The notes under the pieces were generated by a model. The model was not told the origin of the DNA, ran no database searches, and saw only the letters and a program-made list of their open reading frames with translations. From positions 23,534-87,533 of the forward strand of contig CAKRFY010000009.1 of the NCBI GenBank assembly GCA_934320895.1: a stretch of 64,000 bases of DNA, written 5' to 3'. The stretch comes from an uncultured Lachnospiraceae bacterium. GTDB lineage: Bacteria > Bacillota > Clostridia > Lachnospirales > Lachnospiraceae. The translations under genes were made by a program, and so were the position numbers. The stretch's first letter is position 1. Each line of letters opens with the position of its first letter. Positions 8,472 to 17,106 of the stretch are shown here, in pieces.

Positions 8472-9190
8472 TTTCCATCCCCCTGATTTCCAACAAATTT
8501 ATACCCCATCTTCTTTATTGTTCGTATATACTTTGGAACTCCTGCATCATCTTCTATTTTTTCACGCAAGTGCCTTATATGTACCATAAGTGTATTATCA
8601 AATCCATCAAATTCACTCCCCCAAACATTCTCTATAATCTGTGTCTTTGACAAGATAATATCCTTATTTTTCGCCAAATATATTAATAACTTAAATTCCA
8701 TTGCCGTAAGCTGTAACACCTTGTCTCTCTTTTTGACAACACCCTCATTCTCACTTATTTTCAAATCTCCAATCTTTATAATTCCCGTTTCTTTTGTCTT
8801 TTCTTTATTATACTGCTCCCTTTTCAAAATTGCTTTTATTCTATATACGACTTCTTTAGGACTGAACGGCTTAGTGATATAATCATCTCCTCCCAAAGCA
8901 AATGATAATAGTTTGTCTATCTCCTCTGACTTCGCTGACAAAAATATAATTGGAACCATTGAAAATTCCCGGATTTTTTTGCAAATTTCATACCCATCCA
9001 TATCAGGCAACATAATATCCAGTACAATTAAATCTGGCAAGTAACTTTTACATTTCTCAATTGCATCATTTCCATTTTTTGCATCAATAATATTTTCAAA
9101 TCCTTCCTTTTTTAATACGGTCTCCATTAACTCAACAATATCAGCTTCATCATCTACTAATAATATTTTTCTGCTAAAAATATCATCCAT
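8468..9190 (-). CDS. OmpR/PhoB-family response regulator
   Basis: 240 residues: receiver domain (about 6-120) with acidic pair DD13-14, phospho-acceptor Asp58 in LIVLDIMLPD and Lys in ITKPF, then a winged-helix DNA-binding domain (about 140-235) ending RTIKKMGYKF. ATG at 9190 has AGGAGG six bases upstream. It is the first gene of the regulator-kinase unit, overlapping the kinase by four bases. Transcription factors of this family bind tandem repeats about 11 bases apart, which matches the repeats found at 6940-6961 in front of the peptide operon. Confidence 0.93.
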   Translation of the reverse strand: MDDIFSRKILLVDDEADIVELMETVLKKEGFENIIDAKNGNDAIEKCKSYLPDLIVLDIMLPDMDGYEICKKIREFSMVPIIFLSAKSEEIDKLLSFALGGDDYITKPFSPKEVVYRIKAILKREQYNKEKTKETGIIKIGDLKISENEGVVKKRDKVLQLTAMEFKLLIYLAKNKDIILSKTQIIENVWGSEFDGFDNTLMVHIRHLREKIEDDAGVPKYIRTIKKMGYKFVGNQGDGN

Positions 9191-9260
9191 AATGTTCCTC
9201 CTAAAAAACTCAGCAAATCATCAACCATATACTACTGGCTTTCTATTCTCAAATTTCCTC

Positions 9261-9302
9261 TCTACACATATCTTTTGTGCATATCAAGTGTGCGCAAACA
9301 CT
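9261..9302 (-). repeat. Partial copy of a leader repeat found upstream of several genes
   Basis: On the minus strand this stretch reads GTTTGCGCACACTTGATATG and then CACAAAAGATATGTGTAGAG, resembling the better copies at 12571-12655 and 50220-50300 in the GCGCAC, ACTTG and TATGYACA blocks. It lies 70-110 bases upstream of the response regulator start. Similarity is partial and judged by eye. Confidence 0.35.
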
Positions 9303-9377
9303 GATCTACTCTGATTATAATAATACGCAAAAATATCAGTCTAAAAGTAACTGTTAACGCTAAAAAACAATATTTTA

Positions 9378-9405
9378 GGGAACTCTATTATAAAATAAAG
9401 TTCCC
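9378..9405 (-). terminator. Weak stem-loop downstream of the rlmL unit and toxin remnant
   Basis: Seven-bp inverted repeat GGGAACT (9378-9384) with AGTTCCC (9399-9405), followed on the minus strand by TAAAATATTGTTTTTTA. The T-run is not immediate, so efficiency is uncertain. Confidence 0.45.
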
Positions 9406-9420
9406 CTGTTCAGATTATTT

Positions 9421-9624
9421 CTATTCGCCCCAAAAATCAGCAGACTCCTGTGTTCTGCCTGATATCCAAAATAATTTCATTATATAATCTTCTTTCTCAT
9501 TAAACATATTTACTATAATTACCTTATCCTCTTCTATTCTATATATAAAATAATGATGACCAATAAAAATATAATAATAATCCGTTTCTACATCATATAA
9601 TTCTGCAATTTTAACACGCGAATT
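9421..9624 (-). pseudogene. C-terminal remnant of a RelE/ParE-type toxin gene
   Basis: An open stretch of 67 codons ending in TAG at 9421-9423, with an in-frame TAA immediately before it and no start codon or ribosome site. The translation contains YYIFIGHHYFIYRIEED, KVIIVNMFNEKEDY and KLFWI, which fits the last strands of RelE/ParE toxins (the YRI-x-x-D-x-V-x-I-x-x-V/M-x-x-R/K-x-D pattern). The N-terminal half, including most of the fold, is absent, and no antitoxin gene lies beside it. It abuts the stop of the RlmL-type gene at 9633. I read it as a dead fragment; family assignment is from memory of the pattern. Confidence 0.55.
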
Positions 9625-9632
9625 TTACAGCA

Positions 9633-10775
9633 CTATCTTCTCGGCGGCTTTGGTCCCATATACTGATAAAAATATGTTTTCATCATACCGTTATATATCT
9701 TGCGGTTTTTATCCGCTTTCCTGCCGATATATTTTTCTGCCTGCTCATAAGCAGTTATAAGATACATTGACCATGAATCGAGACTTCTATAGACATTTCC
9801 TATCTCTTTATAAAGTGATGGCATCTCGTCCGGCTCGTCGAGTCGTCTTCCGTATGGTGGATTTGTTATGATAAAGCCATACTTCTTGCGGTGGCTCGTC
9901 TGGTTTAACGGTCTTCTCTGGAAATGCACAAGATGGTCTACCTCCGCATTTCTCGCATTTTCCATTGCAGCTTTTATCGCATTTTCACTTATATCATAGC
10001 CCTGTATGTCCATCTCTATATCTCTGATTATCATATCCTCAGCTTCGTTGATGGCATCATACCACTCTTTTTTAGGAATGAGATGTGTCCATTCCTCTGA
10101 GATAAATGAACGATTCATGCCCGGTGCGATATTTGCTCCTATCATTGCCGCTTCAATAGGAAAAGTACCGCTTCCGCAGAATGGGTCAAGTAGTATACGA
10201 TCTTTATTCCACGGTGTGAGCATGATAAGCGCTGCCGCAAGTGTCTCTGTTATCGGCGCTTTTACGGTAGCAAGACGATAACCTCTCTTGTGAAGTGACT
10301 CTCCAGATGTATCAAGTCCCACTACAACTTCATCTTTCATTATCGTTACTCTTACAGGATAGCTTGCTCCGTCCTCCTGAAACCAGCTTACATTATATTT
10401 TGATTTAAGCCTGTCAACCATAGCCTTTTTCATAATAGACTGGATGTCTGATGGACTAAAAAGCTTACTTTTTATAGATGTTGCTTTCGTAACCCAGAAC
10501 TTTCCATTTTCCGGAATGTAATCTTCCCATGGCAGAGCCTTTGTTCCCTCAAAGAGTTCATCAAATGTCGTTGCCTTAAAGCTGCCTATTTTAAGCAATA
10601 TTCTTTCTGTCGTTCTTAAAAATATATTTGCACGGCAGATTGCATCCGAATCTCCTGTAAATGTCACTTTTCCATCTTCTACTTTTACTATTTCATAGCC
10701 AAGTTTTATTATCTCTTTCTTTAAAACCGCCTCCAGCCCAAAATGGCATGGTGCAATAAATTCATATTTTCCCAC
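9633..10775 (-). CDS. rlmL: THUMP-domain class I RNA methyltransferase (RlmL/YpsC family, 23S rRNA m2G)
   Basis: 380 residues with a THUMP RNA-binding domain in the first third (GKYEFIAPCHFGLEAVLKKE at the start) and a Rossmann methyltransferase domain with the SAM-binding DPFCGSGTFPIEAA and the catalytic NPPYGRRL motif typical of N2-guanine methyltransferases. Length matches Bacillus YpsC (about 385) rather than the double-length E. coli RlmL. I chose GTG at 10775, which has GGAG six bases before it; the upstream ATG has a ribosome-like AAAGG only one base away, and the longest frame overlaps the preceding gene. It is the last complete gene of a radA/118-residue protein/rlmL cluster. The exact target nucleotide is inferred from the family. 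Confidence 0.85.
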   Translation of the reverse strand: MGKYEFIAPCHFGLEAVLKKEIIKLGYEIVKVEDGKVTFTGDSDAICRANIFLRTTERILLKIGSFKATTFDELFEGTKALPWEDYIPENGKFWVTKATSIKSKLFSPSDIQSIMKKAMVDRLKSKYNVSWFQEDGASYPVRVTIMKDEVVVGLDTSGESLHKRGYRLATVKAPITETLAAALIMLTPWNKDRILLDPFCGSGTFPIEAAMIGANIAPGMNRSFISEEWTHLIPKKEWYDAINEAEDMIIRDIEMDIQGYDISENAIKAAMENARNAEVDHLVHFQRRPLNQTSHRKKYGFIITNPPYGRRLDEPDEMPSLYKEIGNVYRSLDSWSMYLITAYEQAEKYIGRKADKNRKIYNGMMKTYFYQYMGPKPPRR

Positions 10776-10827
10776 GATTATCTCCATTCCTTTAGAATTT
10801 TTTGTACATACTAAATTTATTATTATT

Positions 10828-11184
10828 TCAAAACATACCTTCATCCGAAATCGAATAAAGATAATCAACTATCTGCTTTATCGACTCAACTGTCTCTCTC
10901 TGATAAACTGTTTCTTTCTCCAATTCATGAGATACATTGTTTACTTCAAACGAGGTATTGAGCAATTGATTAAAAATATCTTCAACTCCCTTAAATGCTT
11001 CCTGCTTCTTTTCTTCATCGCCTGATTTAAGCACAGTAAGAAGTTCTCTTGCATCACTTAGCAATGTCACTATATGATCAGTTATATTTATCGAATCATA
11101 TGACATCTGCTCAAGGTTCATCATTGTATTTTCCATTCTTTCCAGAACAACTTCTGTAGTATTTTCGGTCTCTTTTAACCCCAT
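10828..11184 (-). CDS. Conserved small helical protein, function unknown
   Basis: 118 residues, strongly acidic and almost entirely helical with heptad-like hydrophobic spacing (for example LSDARELLTVLKSGDEEK). There is no signal peptide or membrane segment, so it should be cytoplasmic. ATG at 11184 immediately follows the radA stop, with GGAGG eight bases upstream lying inside the end of radA; it is therefore co-translated with radA. I do not recognise the family. Resemblance to chemoreceptor coiled coils is only compositional. Position next to radA and an rRNA methyltransferase gives no firm clue to its role. Confidence 0.7.
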   Translation of the reverse strand: MGLKETENTTEVVLERMENTMMNLEQMSYDSINITDHIVTLLSDARELLTVLKSGDEEKKQEAFKGVEDIFNQLLNTSFEVNNVSHELEKETVYQRETVESIKQIVDYLYSISDEGMF

Positions 11185-12570
11185 TTATATTACCTCCAGT
11201 AATTCATATATACTCTTAACTCCTACAAGTTTCATCCCTTTTAAATTTTTTTTGTCAATGCTTAAACTTTCACAATTTACCCTTGGCATAATGCATCGGT
11301 CAAATCCAAGCTTTGCAGCCTCGAGTACCCTTTGTTCTGCCTGATTTACGGCTCTTACTTCACCTACAAGTCCTACCTCACCAAAACATATAGTTTTACT
11401 GTCGATAGCTATATTTTTATAACTTGAAAGTACAGCAAGAACTATACCCATATCAAGTGCTGGTTCATTTATCCTCATACCACCTGCAACATTTATATAG
11501 GCATCACAATCGCCAAGATGCAACCCTATTCTTTTCTCTATAACTGCCATAAGAAGATTTACCCTGTTATAATCAGTACCCGCTGATGTTCTTCTTGGCA
11601 TATTAAAATTGGTGCGACAGACAAGAGCCTGCACTTCAACAAGTATTGGCCTTGTCCCTTCAATAGAACATGCTACAACTGATCCTGGCTCATTTTCCGG
11701 TTTTCCCTGAAGCATGTATTCGGATGGATTTGCAACCTCCCTTAATCCGTCAGAGCGCATTTCAAAGACGCCAATTTCATTTGTCGAGCCAAATCTGTTC
11801 TTTACTCCTCTTAAAAACCTGAATGATGCACCACCATCCCCTTCAAAATAAAGTACAGTATCTACCATATGTTCAAGTACTCTTGGACCAGCTACAACGC
11901 CTTCCTTTGTCACATGACCGACAATAAAAACAGATATATGAAGTCCCTTCGCAATCCTCATAAGAATACTGGTTGCCTCTCTGACCTGACTTACACTTCC
12001 CGGTGCTGAACCTACATCTTCTCTGTACATGGTCTGTATTGAATCAATAACAACAACATCCGGCATCATTTTGCTAATACTTTCTGATATAACATCCAGA
12101 TTGGTCTCACACAAAATAGACAGATCCTTTACAAATTCTCCAAGCCTCTCTGCCCTCATCTTAATCTGGCGAAGCGATTCTTCGCCTGAAACATAAAGAA
12201 CTTTTTTTCCTTCACCTGAAAGATTGCGACACATCTGAAGCAACAGTGTTGACTTTCCTATACCTGGATCACCGCCAACAAGTATAAGGGAACCAACAAC
12301 TATCCCTCCGCCTAACACTCTGTCCATCTCTGAAATTTTCGTACTTATCCTGTTTTCATCATCTGTGGTAACTTTGGAAAGCAATGTCGGAACTGCTTCT
12401 TTTTTACTAGAAGAGACGGTACCGGAAGCTACTCCAGGTACCGTCTTTGCAACGGGTTCTTCAACAAGTGAATCCCATTCATGACATGCCGGACACTGTC
12501 CGAGCCATTTTGATGATTCATATCCACACTGCTTACAGAAAAAGATCGTCTTTTTTTTAGATTTTGCCAT
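11185..12570 (-). CDS. radA: DNA repair protein RadA (branch-migration helicase)
   Basis: 461 residues, full length. A four-cysteine zinc finger (C12, C15, C26, C29) precedes a RecA-like ATPase with Walker A GGDPGIGKST (99-108), the RadA-specific KNRFG motif (257-261), and a C-terminal Lon-protease-like domain containing GEVGLVGEVRAV. RadA drives branch migration of recombination intermediates together with RecA. The start is ATG at 12570; GAGG lies 13 bases upstream, a long spacing. The gene is downstream of clpC, as in Bacillus, with a 137-residue gene between them. The leader (12571-12655) carries a repeat also seen before the gene at 49548-50219. Confidence 0.96.
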   Translation of the reverse strand: MAKSKKKTIFFCKQCGYESSKWLGQCPACHEWDSLVEEPVAKTVPGVASGTVSSSKKEAVPTLLSKVTTDDENRISTKISEMDRVLGGGIVVGSLILVGGDPGIGKSTLLLQMCRNLSGEGKKVLYVSGEESLRQIKMRAERLGEFVKDLSILCETNLDVISESISKMMPDVVVIDSIQTMYREDVGSAPGSVSQVREATSILMRIAKGLHISVFIVGHVTKEGVVAGPRVLEHMVDTVLYFEGDGGASFRFLRGVKNRFGSTNEIGVFEMRSDGLREVANPSEYMLQGKPENEPGSVVACSIEGTRPILVEVQALVCRTNFNMPRRTSAGTDYNRVNLLMAVIEKRIGLHLGDCDAYINVAGGMRINEPALDMGIVLAVLSSYKNIAIDSKTICFGEVGLVGEVRAVNQAEQRVLEAAKLGFDRCIMPRVNCESLSIDKKNLKGMKLVGVKSIYELLEVI

Positions 12571-12655
12571 ATTAATTATTAATCCTCATTTTTGCGCCAT
12601 TTTTAGCGCCAGACAAGTTTGTGCTAAGCACAAATCCTGTAAGTGAAAATCTTAA
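12571..12655 (-). repeat. Leader repeat copy A, upstream of radA
   Basis: Read on the minus strand this leader has TTTTCAC, GATTTGTG, a TTTGTGC/GCACAAA hairpin, ACTTG, AAAATG, GCGCAAAAATGAGGATTAAT, then the radA start. The order and much of the sequence recur at 50220-50300 in front of an unrelated gene. A possible TTGTCT / AAAAAT promoter with 17-base spacing lies inside. Confidence 0.55.
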
Positions 12656-12665
12656 TCTTCACATT

Positions 12666-13079
12666 TTATAACTTAACAACCTTAACTTCTGATTTCTTCT
12701 CAGGTTCTATTTCTATACTGATATTAATCTTACCTGCAAGATTTGTCTTCATCTTACCGATATTTGTGCCATCAACAAATACTTTATACTCTGTATCTGG
12801 TTCAAGTTCAACTGTGATAGAGCAATCTTCCCATCCCTCTACCATAAAACTCATCTCGTTCTCAGTGTTCTTCATCTCTGTAACAGTAGTTCCCGGTACT
12901 GACTCATAAACAAACATTCCATTTTTTTCAAGCTTTGTAATCTCTTTAAATGTTTTTACTTTATACAGATCTCCTTCATATTCAAAATCAGATAATTTCT
13001 GCTTTGTATCAAATTCATAATTTCCAAAGCTTAATGTTCCGTCACTTTCTTTGCGAATCAATTCCTTTATAACAGCCAT
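12666..13079 (-). CDS. Conserved Lachnospiraceae protein often labelled endosialidase; function unknown
   Basis: 137 residues, acidic, beta-rich, with no signal peptide or membrane helix. It begins MAVIKELIRKESDGTLSFG and ends with a lysine-rich KSEVKVVKL tail. Homologues of this size are common in Lachnospiraceae genomes and carry the name endosialidase, but I see no glycosidase motif, and the length is far too short for a sialidase; that label should not be trusted. The ATG at 13079 has GGAGGAAAAATC directly upstream; a longer frame to 13217 is not needed. It sits between clpC and radA, two genes that are normally adjacent in Firmicutes, so it may share their stress regulation. Confidence 0.8.
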   Translation of the reverse strand: MAVIKELIRKESDGTLSFGNYEFDTKQKLSDFEYEGDLYKVKTFKEITKLEKNGMFVYESVPGTTVTEMKNTENEMSFMVEGWEDCSITVELEPDTEYKVFVDGTNIGKMKTNLAGKINISIEIEPEKKSEVKVVKL

Positions 13080-13285
13080 GATTTTTCCTCCTCTGTCCTT
13101 TTCTAGTTTGGCGAAGTATTTTGCCCTCTTATCGAACTTATAAGTGGGACTTTTATTTGTCTTTAGAATATCACATTTTGTCGTATTTTGCAAAAAATAA
13201 GTAAACTTTTTAAACAATTTTTAGTAATTTTTTTAACAATAATCACAATTTGAGTAAATAAATAATACCTGATGATATTATTCAT

Positions 13286-15733
13286 CTATTTAGCAGCTAT
13301 CGTAATTTTTTTTGCTCCACTGTCATAGTCAACAGCCACATTATCCCCTGCTTTTATCTCATCTGCAAGAAGCTTATCCGCAAGAAGATCCTCAATTTCA
13401 GTTTGTATTGCTCTCCTTATAGGTCTTGCCCCATAATTTTTATCAAAACCACTATCTGCTATATGCTCTACAGCAGCATCTGATACCTCAAGTTTTATAT
13501 GCATCTGTGCATTTGTCCTCTTATTAAGGTTTTTCAAAAGTATTCCTACTATTTCTTTAAGATCATCTTTAGTAAGCATATGGAATACGAGTACCTCGTC
13601 AATTCGGTTTATAAATTCCGGCTTGAAAATTCTCTTGACTTCTTCCATAACGCCATCTTTCATCTTTTTATAATCAGCTTCTTCACTTTCATCAGTTCCA
13701 AAACCAAGATGCTTTGGTGCCACGATACTTTGCGCTCCCGCATTTGATGTCATTATTATAATAGTATTCTTAAAACTTATCTTCCTTCCCTGTGCATCTG
13801 TCACATGACCATCCTCAAGTATCTGAAGAAGGATATTAAATACATCCGGATGTGCCTTTTCAATCTCGTCAAAAAGTATTACTGAATAAGGATGTCTTCT
13901 TACCTTTTCACTAAGCTGACCGCCCTCTTCATATCCTACATATCCCGGGGGTGAACCTATCATCTTTGACACACTGTGCTTCTCCATATACTCAGACATG
14001 TCAACTCTGATTATCTCATTTTCTTTACCAAATACAGCCTCTGCAAGAGCTTTTGAAAGTTCTGTTTTTCCAACTCCTGTTGGACCTAAAAACAGAAATG
14101 AACCTATAGGTCTGTTTGGATCTTTAAGTCCGACTCTTCCCCTTCTGACTGCCTTTGATACCGCTTCTACCGCCTCTTTCTGACCTACAACTCTCTCATG
14201 TAGTATCTGTTCAAGCTTTTTAAGTCGTTCTGTCTCTGCTTCCTGAAGTTTTTGAACCGGAATCTTTGTCCAATCAGCTATGACCGCTGCAATATCATTA
14301 TCATCTACGCATATACTCTGTTTTCTTCTCTCCTTATCTATCTTCTGATGTATCTTTTCAAGTTCTTCAGAAGCCTCCGCCTGCTTTCTCTTTAACTCTC
14401 CGGCAAGCTTATAATCTTCGTTTCGTATAGCATTCTCTTTTTCTTTTTCCCATTTTAATATATTCTCTTCAAGTTCCCTAAGTTCAGGTGTTGAAAGATA
14501 CTTGCTAAGACTTACTCTTGCGCATGCCTCGTCAATAACATCTATAGCCTTATCTGGAAGAAATCTGTCATTTACATAACGCTCTGACATTTTAACAGCT
14601 GATACAATGGCACTATCACTTATCTTGACACCATGGTGCTCTTCATACCTTTCTTTGAGACCTGACAATATCGCAATAGTTTCTTCTGTATCTGGCTCAC
14701 TTACATCAACAGGCTGAAAACGTCTCTCCAAAGCAGCATCTTTTTCTATATATTTACGATACTCATCCAAAGTCGTTGCGCCTATAAGCTGCAATTCACC
14801 CCTGGCAAGTGATGGTTTCAATATATTTGCAGCATCAAGTGCCCCTTCTGCTCCACCTGCTCCTATGATAGTGTGAATCTCATCAATAAAGAGGAGAATA
14901 TTTCCAGACTGTGTAACTTCTCTTATTGCTCTCTTTATCCTCTCCTCAAACTCACCTCTGTACTTTGAGCCTGCTACCATTCCTGACAAGTCAAGTGTAA
15001 GCACTTTTTTGTCCTTTATTATATCAGGTACATCACCAACCGCTATCTTTTGCGCAAGCCCCTCAACTACTGCCGTCTTACCTACACCAGGTTCTCCGAC
15101 AAGACACGGATTATTTTTGGTTCTTCTGCTAAGTATTTCAATAAGTCTTGTGATCTCACGATTTCTTCCTATAACAGGGTCAAGTTTTCCCTCTTTTGCA
15201 TATTCAGTAAGATTTCTGCTGTACTGGTCAAGAACAGGTGTTGCAGATTTTCCTCTTCTTCCCTTCTGCATCATATATTCATTCTTTGCACTATTTACAT
15301 CCTGACCTGTAGCAGTAAGAAGATCAACATAGAGTTTCTGAACATTTATCCCTCTTGTGTTAAGCAGCCTTACCCCAAGACAGTCAGTCTCTTTCAGTAA
15401 TGCTATAAGTAAATGCTCCGTTCCGGCCTTGCTTGAGCCTAACCTCTCCGCTTCACTTATACTATTTTCAATAATCTTTTTTGCTCTTGGTGTATATTGA
15501 GGTCTGTCTGCAACAACAACACCTCCCTCAGATTCAAGCATTTCTTCTATAAGAATTTTCAGCTTTTCTTCTTCAACGCCATTTTCACGCATAACCTCTG
15601 CTGCAACACCTTTAGTTTTTACAAGTGCTATAAGCAGATGTTCTGTTCCAATATAATTATGTCCGAATGATTTCGCAACATTCAACGAATTATCAAGTGC
15701 TTTTAAAGCACTTTTTGTGAACTTATTTCGCAT
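13286..15733 (-). CDS. clpC: ATP-dependent Clp protease ATP-binding subunit ClpC
   Basis: 815 residues with two Clp_N repeats, AAA module 1 (Walker A GEPGVGKT), a coiled-coil UVR-like middle region (about 415-470, [20 protein letters not shown]), AAA module 2 (GPTGVGKT) and a C-terminal Clp D2 domain. The short middle domain makes it ClpC rather than ClpB. It unfolds proteins for ClpP. The start chosen is ATG at 15733 ([13 protein letters not shown]), with GGAGG 12 bases upstream. Neither ctsR nor mcsA/mcsB is adjacent: the upstream gene encodes a cohesin-like membrane protein ending at 15757. No CtsR heptad repeat or CIRCE was seen close to the start. Confidence 0.95.
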   Translation of the reverse strand: MRNKFTKSALKALDNSLNVAKSFGHNYIGTEHLLIALVKTKGVAAEVMRENGVEEEKLKILIEEMLESEGGVVVADRPQYTPRAKKIIENSISEAERLGSSKAGTEHLLIALLKETDCLGVRLLNTRGINVQKLYVDLLTATGQDVNSAKNEYMMQKGRRGKSATPVLDQYSRNLTEYAKEGKLDPVIGRNREITRLIEILSRRTKNNPCLVGEPGVGKTAVVEGLAQKIAVGDVPDIIKDKKVLTLDLSGMVAGSKYRGEFEERIKRAIREVTQSGNILLFIDEIHTIIGAGGAEGALDAANILKPSLARGELQLIGATTLDEYRKYIEKDAALERRFQPVDVSEPDTEETIAILSGLKERYEEHHGVKISDSAIVSAVKMSERYVNDRFLPDKAIDVIDEACARVSLSKYLSTPELRELEENILKWEKEKENAIRNEDYKLAGELKRKQAEASEELEKIHQKIDKERRKQSICVDDNDIAAVIADWTKIPVQKLQEAETERLKKLEQILHERVVGQKEAVEAVSKAVRRGRVGLKDPNRPIGSFLFLGPTGVGKTELSKALAEAVFGKENEIIRVDMSEYMEKHSVSKMIGSPPGYVGYEEGGQLSEKVRRHPYSVILFDEIEKAHPDVFNILLQILEDGHVTDAQGRKISFKNTIIIMTSNAGAQSIVAPKHLGFGTDESEEADYKKMKDGVMEEVKRIFKPEFINRIDEVLVFHMLTKDDLKEIVGILLKNLNKRTNAQMHIKLEVSDAAVEHIADSGFDKNYGARPIRRAIQTEIEDLLADKLLADEIKAGDNVAVDYDSGAKKITIAAK

Positions 15734-15756
15734 ATGGTTAAAAATCCTCCATTTTA

Positions 15757-17067
15757 TTAGTTTCTTTTCCAATAATGAGCAACACCTCTGTCATCTTCTA
15801 TAACAGAACTTTCTTCATTCTTGCTTTCATTCTCAAACATTTCTTTATAAGAAAACTCTTGCTCATCTGTCTTTTCGTAGTCTTCTTTTATCTGTTCATC
15901 TTTTACTTCTATGTCAACTTTCTCATCGCCAAAATCATCTGGCATATCTATAATATTATTATTTTCACGATAATGCAAATAAATTGTGAGCATTCCTATC
16001 AACATAAGAAGACAGATTATTACCATAATAGCTACAACGTATTTCATTGTCTTTATCTTGGTCTCATATATTGAGTCTGAACCGACAACTGCATTGCCTA
16101 CTGCGCCTTTATACCATGATTTTACCTTATCATACGGCATAAAACTGTCATTTTCTGTATCATACAGATAAAACTGAGGCTCATTTCTGCCTCTCTTACA
16201 ATAGATAAGTACATATGTATGATCAATGTCACTCTCAGTTGCATATGCTGTTATTACATGACCACTCAGAACAATCTCAGTTTTTCCAAATCCGGCTGGG
16301 ATATCTTTTTTATCCTCTACATCAGTCACAGTATATTCATCATAAAAATGGATCGTTGTAACACTGTTTTGATATGTAGCCGTAACACTTTGACTTGTCT
16401 TTTTTGATTCAATATCATCTTTGATATTATTCTTCCTGTTGTTTTTATTCTTTTTTTCAGGCTTTGCAGTATCTGTTACTTCCGGAACCAACGTTGGACT
16501 CTCTGGTTCAGGTGTATCTGCTGGTATGTTTGTATCATCTGGCTGCTCATCTTCTGTTTTTGGGGTCACCTTAACTTTCGCATTATTTGCCTTTTTTTCA
16601 GTTTTTGTGACCATTAAATTTAATGTATCAGAAGATACAGACATTTTTGAAGAATCCTCCGCACTATATACGGCACATGGCTGTCTGAGCTCTATAGCTG
16701 TAGTACCCGTCTTTCTTGCGACAAATTTTACTGAATATCTTAAAGTACTTACTCCACTTTCCCTGCCAGTATCCGATATCTGAAATTTATCGTCGTTACC
16801 ATTTGTAACATTTCCACCTGTAATATACTGAAGCACTCTGCTATCGTATGAAAAATATCCCTCAAATCCGCTCATCGTATCAGAGGAACTTACTGTAATT
16901 ATAACATATACTATATCTCCCTTTACGATCTGTTTTTCCGAGGACTGTATCGATACTTCAGCACTTGCCGCACTTGCATTATAACTTTTCATCCCCCAAA
17001 AAAACATCAGAACAAAAGTGAGACATAAATACTTAAAAATCCTGCTTAGATTATAACTCTTTTGCAA
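15757..17067 (-). CDS. Cohesin-like domain membrane-anchored surface protein
   Basis: 436 residues. An N-terminal signal sequence (1-35, cut near ASAAS) is followed by a beta-sandwich resembling cohesin or SipW-type domains (about 38-150, with a YSVKFVA/GTTAIEL segment), a Pro/Thr/Glu-rich linker (170-215), a second extracellular domain (about 240-330), one membrane helix (about 345-370) and an acidic cytoplasmic tail. The start is TTG at 17067 with AAGGGGG eight bases upstream; no ATG is better placed. It lies 39 bases after the wall-hydrolase gene and 23 bases before clpC, so all three may be cotranscribed. A role in displaying or tethering a protein at the envelope is inference. Confidence 0.7.
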   Translation of the reverse strand: MQKSYNLSRIFKYLCLTFVLMFFWGMKSYNASAASAEVSIQSSEKQIVKGDIVYVIITVSSSDTMSGFEGYFSYDSRVLQYITGGNVTNGNDDKFQISDTGRESGVSTLRYSVKFVARKTGTTAIELRQPCAVYSAEDSSKMSVSSDTLNLMVTKTEKKANNAKVKVTPKTEDEQPDDTNIPADTPEPESPTLVPEVTDTAKPEKKNKNNRKNNIKDDIESKKTSQSVTATYQNSVTTIHFYDEYTVTDVEDKKDIPAGFGKTEIVLSGHVITAYATESDIDHTYVLIYCKRGRNEPQFYLYDTENDSFMPYDKVKSWYKGAVGNAVVGSDSIYETKIKTMKYVVAIMVIICLLMLIGMLTIYLHYRENNNIIDMPDDFGDEKVDIEVKDEQIKEDYEKTDEQEFSYKEMFENESKNEESSVIEDDRGVAHYWKRN

Positions 17068-17106
17068 CTTTCTTTCCCCCTTGCAACTACAATCAGACCT
17101 GACAAA

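Noticed and set aside
10828..11184. Chemoreceptor-like protein
   Set aside because: Only helical composition is shared; there is no signalling-hairpin motif.
12666..13079. Endosialidase as a functional label for the 137-residue protein
   Set aside because: No sialidase Asp-boxes or catalytic motifs and far too short; the name appears to be inherited annotation.
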